A stretch of DNA of 5,285 bases, taken from Ferruginibacter sp. (GTDB taxonomy: Bacteria > Bacteroidota > Bacteroidia > Chitinophagales > Chitinophagaceae). Under the pieces are notes generated by a model. That model saw only the letters and a list, made by a program, of their open reading frames with translations, did no database searches and was not told the DNA's origin. Shown piece after piece: positions 1-5,285 of the stretch. How positions within the stretch are numbered: position 1 is the stretch's first letter; every line of letters begins with the position of its first letter. The stretch lies in contig JANXOQ010000119.1 of NCBI GenBank assembly GCA_025357775.1, positions 1 through 5,285 on the forward strand, read 5' to 3'. The position numbers were made by a program, and so were the translations under genes.

Positions 1-2618
1 GTATAATATTCCAAAGATTTTTCTAAACTTTTTAGCATATTCTGCACATTGTATTCATGCTTTGTATCGTAATAAACTTCTAACTCTATATCTCTAAATT
101 TTTTCGTTGCTTTTTTTACATCAGCACTTAGGAAACTATAAAAGTTTAATGAAGGCGAATTAAGTTGGTAATTAAAATATTTTCTACCAGCACTATCCCA
201 AGTTTTTATTAAATCGCCTGGGGCAATTGCAGTTTGATTTGGCGCAGTACACATGATAGTATTTACAGTTACATAATCTGCATTGGCACCATGTTGAGAA
301 AATTGTCGCACTGCCATATTATTCGTATCCAAGGCTGGCGTCAATACTTTTTTAGGCAGCTTGTATTTTATACGTTTATTCTTATCGCTCATTTCGTAAG
401 CTTCAGCATAACCCATATAAGGCAGTATGGTTTCTGTACTAAAAAACGAACCATTATTTGCAAATGATTTTGCATTAGCATCATCAGTAAAACCTTTTCG
501 CACAATATAATTTTTGAATGTAAATACACTGCTATCGCCTACTTGCATTGGTATATTTAAGGTGTAAATTCTAAATGAACAATTATCATCACGCAGTTTC
601 AATTTACTATTTGGCACATCTATTAAAAAGCTATCACTGTATTGAGGCAGTGTAAAATATATTTCGCTAATCGCTTCTTTGGATGTGTTTTTTACAAAAC
701 CCATAATGATAATATTTGCTTCTGCAGATTCTGGCTTTAAATCAATATTATATTGCATTTTTATAAAGGCAGGTTGGGCTTTATCTTGATACTTTTTATA
801 TTTTACTTCATAATCTTTATTAAAAATATCACCAGCATCTTCGCTAACTCTTTTATTTAAAACAGTAGTGTTGTAGTAAACAAAACTTGCACAACTTGTA
901 AATAATAATATCAAAGTTGCTAGTATAATTTTGTTTTTACCAATTGCAAATTTGGCTTGTGCCCAACGATTTTTCATACTCGTTTCTCTACCTCGGGTAA
1001 AAAAAATATACGTTACAAAACCTAATAATGCACAAAATAAACTCCAATAAATAGCATACCAAGTACCGCCTTTTACAAACGGTGCGTAGCCATTCATATC
1101 GCTGTAAATAATACGTGGCATACTACCAAAGTTTACCATTTTTGTATTTATGTCTAATGCACTCCACATAAAACTATTTACAATTACAATAACTATAAAT
1201 GCAAAATAAGCGATGTATCTATTATTGATTAAATAGTGCAACAGCAATGCCAATACACTAAAAAATGCAAATTGTAAAAAATCTACACCTAATACAGATA
1301 TACAATATTGCTTCAAGCTATACTCATGAAACCCTTGTAAAGTCTGCATGATAATGCCCATTAATGCTGCACAAATCATTATGATAAATACCATACCCAA
1401 CATTGCCATCAATTTAGAAAAAAATAATGTGCTAGTAGCAATTGGTGTAGCATCTTTTATTTCTGCCATTTTACTATCTCTATCTCTCCATACCAAATGC
1501 CCACTATAAAAAATAATTATCGCCATTTGAAACAAATTAAATGCACCTCTTGTGTGTTCAATTACGCTATAGGTAACAGGGTATTCTTTGGTGCCATACA
1601 TCCCTTCGAACCAAATTAAATTACCCACTAAATTTACCAAACCTAGTAATAAAATAATAATAAATGTAGGATGCTTGATGATAGATTGCAACTCAAATTT
1701 TACCAAGCCAAAAAAACTTTTGAAACTAAAACCTGCTGTATGCGAAGGCGTAAATATTTGATTGCTAGCTGTAAAACTGCTTGGTGCTTCTTCAAAATTT
1801 ATTTGTTTTTTTATAGATGTATTTTTTGTGGAAAAACTAAATTTGAAATACGAAAAAAGTAAAACAGCAAAACCAATTGACATCCAAATAATTCTGTTTA
1901 ATAAAAAACTGCCTTGCAATGGTACAGCATGCGCATTTTTATCGGCTACTGTATAATATTTACTCATTAAAGATGTGGACATGCCACCTAATGGATCGGT
2001 AAGCATAGCAATCCATTCTTTATCCATATCGCTTGCAATTGTTTGCGATACTATGTATAGAAGCAATAATGCAATAGCGCCAACAAATGGCACTATTTGA
2101 TTTTTGAATAAAATTGCCAATGAATATAATATACAAGCGAAGAAAAATAAATTGGGAATACCCATTGTGAAAATGCCAGATAAATGCCCTGAAAGCATTG
2201 TAGAGCCGTACCTCTCATCAATTGCCCAATGTTTTAAAAGCGCTAATAAATTGCCTAAACTTACTCCCAATATTGGAACCAAGGCAATTGTAAAACCACC
2301 AATAAATTTTCCAAAATAGTAATCGCTTTTTTTTACAGGACTGCTAAATACCAACTGGTACATATTAAATTGGTAATCACGCAATGCAGTAGCCGTCATA
2401 AATGCTGTAACCATTAGCAAATTTATCAGCGACATCCACAAGTATAAATTCTGAATTACGTAAGGTGCATTTTTATGCACAGCACCAATATCACCACCAA
2501 TATTAATTTCATCACTAGCACTTGCACCAAATATCAGCAGTGTATTTACGCCAAGCAGTATCCATAGCATAGGACTTTTCGCCCATAATTTCCATTCGTA
2601 TTTAATAAACTTCCACAT
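1..2618 (-). CDS. ABC-2 transporter permease fused to M1-family aminopeptidase-like domain (C-terminus beyond window)
   Basis: Reading the minus strand from the ATG at 2618 gives 872 uninterrupted codons to the window edge with no stop, so the gene is partial at its 3' end. The protein starts MWKFIKYEWKLWAKSP, typical of ABC-2 permeases. By eye it has about 13 hydrophobic segments (near residues 17-34, 56-78, 105-127, 150-170, 174-194, 240-258, 318-337, 360-377, 403-425, 445-462, 466-485, 518-541, 563-582), which reads as two six-helix ABC-2 halves plus one anchor helix. Residues from about 590 are soluble and resemble the N-terminal part of M1 peptidases in this fused family (FFSTETILPYMGY at 725-737; LNFYSFLSADV at 824-834). 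The catalytic GxMEN and HExxH motifs would lie outside the window, so activity cannot be judged. With the N-terminus inside, 13 helices place the peptidase domain in the periplasm (inference). Known fused proteins are roughly 1,100-1,200 residues. The start lies 21 bases after the ATPase stop, preceded by A-rich sequence without a Shine-Dalgarno. Substrate unknown. Confidence 0.9.
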   Translation of the reverse strand, partial: MWKFIKYEWKLWAKSPMLWILLGVNTLLIFGASASDEINIGGDIGAVHKNAPYVIQNLYLWMSLINLLMVTAFMTATALRDYQFNMYQLVFSSPVKKSDYYFGKFIGGFTIALVPILGVSLGNLLALLKHWAIDERYGSTMLSGHLSGIFTMGIPNLFFFACILYSLAILFKNQIVPFVGAIALLLLYIVSQTIASDMDKEWIAMLTDPLGGMSTSLMSKYYTVADKNAHAVPLQGSFLLNRIIWMSIGFAVLLFSYFKFSFSTKNTSIKKQINFEEAPSSFTASNQIFTPSHTAGFSFKSFFGLVKFELQSIIKHPTFIIILLLGLVNLVGNLIWFEGMYGTKEYPVTYSVIEHTRGAFNLFQMAIIIFYSGHLVWRDRDSKMAEIKDATPIATSTLFFSKLMAMLGMVFIIMICAALMGIIMQTLQGFHEYSLKQYCISVLGVDFLQFAFFSVLALLLHYLINNRYIAYFAFIVIVIVNSFMWSALDINTKMVNFGSMPRIIYSDMNGYAPFVKGGTWYAIYWSLFCALLGFVTYIFFTRGRETSMKNRWAQAKFAIGKNKIILATLILLFTSCASFVYYNTTVLNKRVSEDAGDIFNKDYEVKYKKYQDKAQPAFIKMQYNIDLKPESAEANIIIMGFVKNTSKEAISEIYFTLPQYSDSFLIDVPNSKLKLRDDNCSFRIYTLNIPMQVGDSSVFTFKNYIVRKGFTDDANAKSFANNGSFFSTETILPYMGYAEAYEMSDKNKRIKYKLPKKVLTPALDTNNMAVRQFSQHGANADYVTVNTIMCTAPNQTAIAPGDLIKTWDSAGRKYFNYQLNSPSLNFYSFLSADVKKATKKFRDIELEVYYDTKHEYNVQNMLKSLEKSLEYY

Positions 2619-2639
2619 CTTATTTTATCATTTAAAAAT

Positions 2640-3512
2640 TTATATCAATTCATTGATTTTTGCAAAAAATAGATCTTCCAAATTTTCTTCCGCACGAGTA
2701 AAACCATTACCCAAATCTTCATTGCTATATGTATGAATCAATGTTTTACCTCCTACCAATTTATTGCTCATTACTTGATACGTTTTATTGTATTCTTCTA
2801 ATTCTTTTTTATCAATTTGCTTTGACCACACTTTACCTTTTATAATATCCAAAGCATTATTTGTGCTGCCACTATACAATACTTTTCCTTTGTTCATCAC
2901 AGCCATATTTTCACACAGCTCACGTACATCTTGTACAATGTGTGTACTCAAAATCACAATAGTATTTTCGCCAACTTCGCTTAGTATATTATAAAAACGA
3001 TTTCTTTCACCAGGATCCAAACCAGCAGTTGGCTCGTCTACAATTACCAATTGCGGATTACCAATTAAGCATTGTGCAATGCCAAAACGCTGACGCATAC
3101 CTCCGCTAAAACTACTCACCGCTTTTTTTCTGTCGTTGTATAAATTTACTTTTTGCAACAAATGACTTACCATATTACTGCGTTCACCAGTATTTATAAA
3201 TCCTTTTAGCAATGCCATGTGGTTCAATAAATCTACGGCACTTGTACGAGGATATACACCAAATTCTTGTGGCAAATAGCCTAGCACTTTTCGCACAGCA
3301 TCTTTGTTATTTAATATATCAATTTCATTCAAAGTAGCCGTGCCACTATCCGCATCTTGCAGTGTAGCTAATGTACGCATCAAGCTAGATTTACCTGCAC
3401 CATTAGGCCCAAGCAAACCAAACATACCGTTGGTAATTGTAAGATTTACATTGTGCAAAGCATGTACACCATTTGAGTATTGCTTGTTAAGATTTGTAAT
3501 TTGTAGTTGCAT
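2640..3512 (-). CDS. ABC transporter ATP-binding protein (ABC-2 type partner)
   Basis: A complete 290-residue ATPase subunit that should bind and hydrolyse ATP on the cytoplasmic side to drive the permease encoded just downstream. All nucleotide-binding motifs are present: Walker A GPNGAGKS (35-42), Q-loop glutamine 82 in GYLPQEFG, signature FSGGMRQ (135-141; F replaces the usual L), Walker B LVIVDEP (155-161, catalytic Glu160), D-loop GLDP (164-167) and switch His191. The MRQR after the signature and the STHIVQDV switch region are typical of the exporter and drug/ABC-2 class. Residues from about 220 form a C-terminal extension of unknown role. I chose the ATG at 3512 (MQLQITNLNKQYSNG), because family proteins begin right at this strand; an in-frame TTG at 3545 would add 11 residues (LRLKYIFYYCN, initiator read as Met) with no family support. 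It is the first gene of a two-gene minus-strand operon with the permease/peptidase gene. Confidence 0.95.
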   Translation of the reverse strand: MQLQITNLNKQYSNGVHALHNVNLTITNGMFGLLGPNGAGKSSLMRTLATLQDADSGTATLNEIDILNNKDAVRKVLGYLPQEFGVYPRTSAVDLLNHMALLKGFINTGERSNMVSHLLQKVNLYNDRKKAVSSFSGGMRQRFGIAQCLIGNPQLVIVDEPTAGLDPGERNRFYNILSEVGENTIVILSTHIVQDVRELCENMAVMNKGKVLYSGSTNNALDIIKGKVWSKQIDKKELEEYNKTYQVMSNKLVGGKTLIHTYSNEDLGNGFTRAEENLEDLFFAKINELI

Positions 3513-3525
3513 GTTGCAATAATAA

Positions 3526-3555
3526 AAAATGTATTTTAGACGCAATAATGCAAAA
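3526..3555 (-). promoter_or_regulatory. Candidate Bacteroidota-type promoter for the ABC operon
   Basis: On the minus strand TTTTG (3555-3551) is followed after 17 bases by TACATTTT (3533-3526), which matches the Bacteroidota -7 element TAnnTTTG at all fixed positions but the last. Transcription would begin about 7-13 bases before the ATG at 3512, giving a very short leader and ruling out the in-frame TTG at 3545 as a start codon. The match is by eye in A/T-rich DNA, so chance resemblance is quite possible. Confidence 0.35.
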
Positions 3556-3610
3556 TGATAAACGGCTGATTATGGTAGGCGAATGGCGGAGGAGAAAATA
3601 AAATTGAATA

Positions 3611-3627
3611 TTAATAAACGTTATTAA
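3611..3627. repeat. Perfect 7-bp inverted repeat with 3-base centre
   Basis: TTAATAA, ACG, TTATTAA forms a perfect dyad about 100 bases before the ATPase start. A dyad at this position could be an operator for a dimeric repressor. The arms are entirely A/T, in an A/T-rich region, so chance is a serious alternative. There is no U-tract that would suggest a terminator. Confidence 0.3.
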
Positions 3628-3930
3628 ATTTTATAGAACTTCAAATTTTTAAAAGTGCTACCAAATAAAGTAACATTATAATCATAACGATATAGCAAAT
3701 AAATATTTTTTAAAATTCTTATTATTGCGTTTAATAAAAATTAGAAAAATTAGTGAATAAACTTTATTTCATTGGAATTAGCAATTTTAAGTTAAATATT
3801 TGCGAAAGCAGTTTTGCATTAGAAAAAAAAAATATTTCTTTTTGCAAATTATATATTGCATGTACTATTGATTTATATTTTGCTTGATTTCATTTAAAAC
3901 ACAAGAAAAATAAAAACAACTCAAATACTA

Positions 3931-4165
3931 TGTGTTAGAAACCTCTAGGTTGAAATCAGTGACTGAAAGTAATTTCAGTTTGCTGTAAACAGCGTTGAAA
4001 ATGCTAAACTCAACTCCATGTAAACTATTCATGAAAGGAATTCTGAATTAAATGAATATTTAATTGGTAAACACTAAACTACGTTTTCTAATATTTTGCA
4101 ACTCCAAATTTATTTTAGATTTATAGAAACTAAAGCCCCGAACTAAAGTCCGTGGCTTGTACTAA
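3931..4165. other. Hairpin-dense block: possible structured RNA or small mobile-element relic
   Basis: Successive short inverted repeats fill this block: AACCT/AGGTT (3940-3944 with 3947-3951), ACTGAAA-GTAA-TTTCAGT (3962-3979, seven perfect pairs), GCTG-TAAA-CAGC (3982-3993), GTTGA/TCAAC (3994-3998 with 4010-4014), AATTAAAT-GAAT-ATTTAATT (4046-4065, eight perfect pairs) and the imperfect palindrome at 4133-4158. TTAGAAAC (3935-3942) can also pair with GTTTTCTAA (4083-4091) with one bulge, enclosing most of the others; it competes with the first hairpin for a few bases. I recognise no known RNA family and no coding potential. The block lies upstream of the pyrB promoter candidate, so it is probably not the pyrB leader. 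Strand is unknown, and the folds were found by eye without energy calculation. Confidence 0.35.
4133..4158. repeat. 26-base imperfect palindrome, REP / IS200-IS605-like hairpin
   Basis: AAGCC (4133-4137) pairs with GGCTT (4154-4158), CG (4139-4140) with CG (4151-4152), and ACT (4142-4144) with AGT (4147-4149). These are separated by C-T and A-C mismatches and closed by a very tight loop that would open to four or more bases. It is the most G/C-rich spot in the intergenic region. The AAGCC...GGCTT frame with a central ACT/AGT resembles the single-strand hairpins recognised by IS200/IS605 and REP-associated Y1 transposases; that link is inference from appearance. No transposase gene is nearby. 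With no U-run after it, it is unlikely to be a terminator. Confidence 0.5.
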
Positions 4166-4205
4166 CTAACTGAGACCAGTAAAACAATTTTTAATTATAT
4201 AAATG

Positions 4206-4235
4206 TTGAATTATTGTTTATTTACTATAATTTAG
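4206..4235 (+). promoter_or_regulatory. Candidate Bacteroidota-type promoter for pyrB
   Basis: TTG at 4206-4208 is followed after 19 bases by TAATTTAG at 4228-4235, one mismatch from the TAnnTTTG -7 element, with spacing in the usual range. The -7 box ends only 7 bases before the pyrB ATG, so the transcript would be almost leaderless. That would leave no room for a PyrR-type attenuator. Found by eye and unproven. Confidence 0.4.
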
Positions 4236-4242
4236 CAGCTTA

Positions 4243-5187
4243 ATGCAACTATCCACCAAACATTTAATAGGCATTAAAGAACTTTCTAAGGAAGATATTA
4301 TTCTAATTCTTCAAACTGCCAACAATTTTAAAGAAGTATTACAACGACCAGTAAAAAAAGTACCGTCTCTTAGGGATGTTACAATCGTAAATTTATTTTA
4401 TGAAAACAGTACACGTACACGCATTTCTTTTGAGCTGGCCGAAAAAAGGTTAGGAGCAGATACCATAAATTTTTCTGCATCTTCCTCCTCTGCCGCAAAA
4501 GGAGAAACACTATTAGATACCGTAAATAATATTTTGAGCATGAAGGTAGATATGGTGGTGATGCGCCATGCTGCTAGTGGTGCTGCACATTTTTTAGCAC
4601 AGCATTTGCCTAATACTGCCATTGTAAATGCAGGAGATGGTACAAATGAACACCCAACACAGGCATTGCTAGATGCATTTTCTATACAAGAAAAACTAGG
4701 TAGTTTAGCAGGAAAAAAAATTGTGCTTGTTGGTGATATTATGCATAGTAGAGTAGCACTAAGCAATATTTATTTATTGAAAAAAATGGATGCCGAGGTA
4801 ATGGTTGCTGGGCCACCAACATTGATACCAAAATATATTGAAGAAGCATTAGGCGTAAAAGTAGAATACAACTTGCAAAAAGCACTTGAATGGTGCGATG
4901 TAGCGAATGTTTTGCGCATACAACTTGAGCGACAAAAGAAAGTGCTTTTTTCTACGCTTAGGGAATATAATTTGTCTTACGGGGTTACAAAAAAAATGCT
5001 AGAAAGTGTAGGAAAGGAAATTGTAATAATGCACCCAGGTCCTATGAATAGGGGAGTGGAGATAGACAGTGATGTTGCAGATGGTAAAAATTCAATTATA
5101 CTTAACCAAGTAGAAAATGGTGTAGCGGTGAGGATGGCAGTTTTGTATTTATTGGCAGAGAGGGTAAAAGTTGATGATTTAAAGTAA
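4243..5187 (+). CDS. pyrB: Aspartate carbamoyltransferase catalytic subunit
   Basis: A complete 314-residue protein that joins carbamoyl phosphate and L-aspartate to give N-carbamoyl-L-aspartate, the committed step of cytoplasmic de novo pyrimidine synthesis; the catalytic unit is a trimer. Visible active-site elements are the carbamoyl-phosphate motif STRTR (56-60), the mobile 80s loop SSSSAAKGET (80-89, Lys86), Arg108-His109, HPTQ (137-140), HSR (Arg170), aspartate-binding Arg225 and Gln227 in LRIQ, and HPGPMNRG (264-271). The KGET loop and HPGP motif, rather than the HCLP of ornithine transcarbamylase, support ATCase over OTCase. Length is normal. The ATG at 4243 begins MQLSTKHLIGIKEL, matching the usual family N-terminus; there is no Shine-Dalgarno, as is common in Bacteroidota. 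No pyrR lies upstream, and no regulatory pyrI begins in the 98 bases downstream, so the gene appears to stand alone within the window. Confidence 0.97.
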   Translation: MQLSTKHLIGIKELSKEDIILILQTANNFKEVLQRPVKKVPSLRDVTIVNLFYENSTRTRISFELAEKRLGADTINFSASSSSAAKGETLLDTVNNILSMKVDMVVMRHAASGAAHFLAQHLPNTAIVNAGDGTNEHPTQALLDAFSIQEKLGSLAGKKIVLVGDIMHSRVALSNIYLLKKMDAEVMVAGPPTLIPKYIEEALGVKVEYNLQKALEWCDVANVLRIQLERQKKVLFSTLREYNLSYGVTKKMLESVGKEIVIMHPGPMNRGVEIDSDVADGKNSIILNQVENGVAVRMAVLYLLAERVKVDDLK

Positions 5188-5191
5188 TGAT

Positions 5192-5225
5192 TTTAAGTTT
5201 CAGGGTTATCTCAGCTTAAATTTTT
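5192..5225 (+). terminator. Weak terminator-like hairpin after pyrB
   Basis: TTTAAG (5192-5197) can pair with CTTAAA (5215-5220) around a 17-base loop, followed at once by five T (5221-5225). Position, four bases after the pyrB stop, and the trailing T-run fit an intrinsic terminator. However, the stem is only six pairs, mostly A-T, with a long loop, so it would be unstable. The rest of the sequence to 5285 is A/T-rich with no gene visible. Confidence 0.3.
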
Positions 5226-5285
5226 ATCTAATCAAATTGTTACTTAAAATTCTATATCCAAAAATTATTTTTATTTTTTCAATTT

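Larger units (their letters stand above)
3513..3930. other. A/T-rich intergenic stretch without a recognisable gene
   Basis: This is the ATPase-proximal half of the region between the divergent ABC operon and pyrB. No frame encodes a recognisable protein, and I see no tRNA or known RNA. It contains the ABC promoter candidate, the TTAATAA-ACG-TTATTAA palindrome at 3611-3627, a run of ten A at 3823-3832, and three TTGCA words at 3814, 3842 and 3856. These are weak signals in low-complexity sequence. It could be plain spacer or regulatory DNA. Confidence 0.7.

Noticed and set aside
1671..2319. Plus-strand open frames of 63-71 codons opposite the permease gene (1671-1862, 1762-1956, 2104-2319), and a similar one at 234-467
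   Set aside because: They lie antisense to a continuous 872-codon frame with clear family features and have no recognisable protein character of their own.
3513..3545. In-frame TTG at 3545 extending the ATPase by 11 residues
   Set aside because: The extension does not look like the family, the ATG at 3512 sits where homologues begin, and the promoter candidate overlaps the extension.
3823..3832. Run of ten A, and a run of eight A inside pyrB near 4712, as phase-variation or frameshifting sites
   Set aside because: The first is not in or clearly controlling a gene. The second lies in an intact housekeeping gene in A-rich sequence with no downstream alternative frame of note.
4001..4051. Short frame of 16 codons (MLNSTPCKLFMKGILN) as a possible pyrB leader peptide
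   Set aside because: It has no start-site signal, no pyrimidine-linked attenuator follows, and such short frames are expected by chance.
4133..4158. Hairpin read as an intrinsic terminator
   Set aside because: No T-run follows on the plus strand, nothing upstream needs terminating there, and on the minus strand it would only face pyrB antisense transcription.
3513..4242. tRNA, CRISPR array or PyrR-binding RNA in the intergenic region
   Set aside because: There is no cloverleaf, no regularly spaced direct repeats, and nothing matching the PyrR-binding loop consensus.
4398..4766. Minus-strand open frame of 122 codons inside pyrB
   Set aside because: It is antisense to the conserved catalytic part of pyrB and has no family resemblance.

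Overview
This 5.3 kb, A+T-rich window looks like ordinary chromosome from a member of the Bacteroidota, probably near the Chitinophagia. The evidence is the protein types (an ABC-2 permease fused to an M1-type aminopeptidase domain, and a Bacteroidota-like aspartate carbamoyltransferase), start codons without Shine-Dalgarno sequences, and promoter-like sites that fit the Bacteroidota TTG / TAnnTTTG pattern. The taxonomic call is inference; there is no rRNA or marker search behind it.

Layout: (1) 1-2618, minus strand, is one continuous open frame of 872 codons that runs off the left edge: a polytopic ABC-2 transporter permease with the start of an M1 peptidase-like domain. (2) 2640-3512, minus strand, is its ABC ATPase partner, 21 bases upstream of the permease and almost certainly in the same operon. 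(3) 3513-4242 is a 730-base divergent intergenic region with no convincing gene. Its left part (3513-3930) is low-complexity A/T sequence with a promoter candidate and one perfect 7-bp palindrome. Its right part (about 3931-4160) is crowded with short hairpins and ends in a 26-base imperfect palindrome resembling REP or IS200/IS605-type hairpins. (4) 4243-5187, plus strand, is a complete pyrB (aspartate carbamoyltransferase catalytic chain) with a promoter candidate just upstream. (5) 5188-5285 holds a weak terminator-like hairpin and nothing else recognisable.

The ATPase and permease/peptidase should form one membrane complex: the ATPase powers the ABC-2 core, and the peptidase domain is predicted to sit on the periplasmic face. 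Its substrate cannot be read from the sequence. pyrB acts separately in de novo pyrimidine synthesis and shares only the intergenic region. The part least explained by known genes is the hairpin-dense block at about 3931-4160, which could be a structured RNA, a relic of a small palindrome-ended mobile element, or chance folding of A/T-rich DNA.
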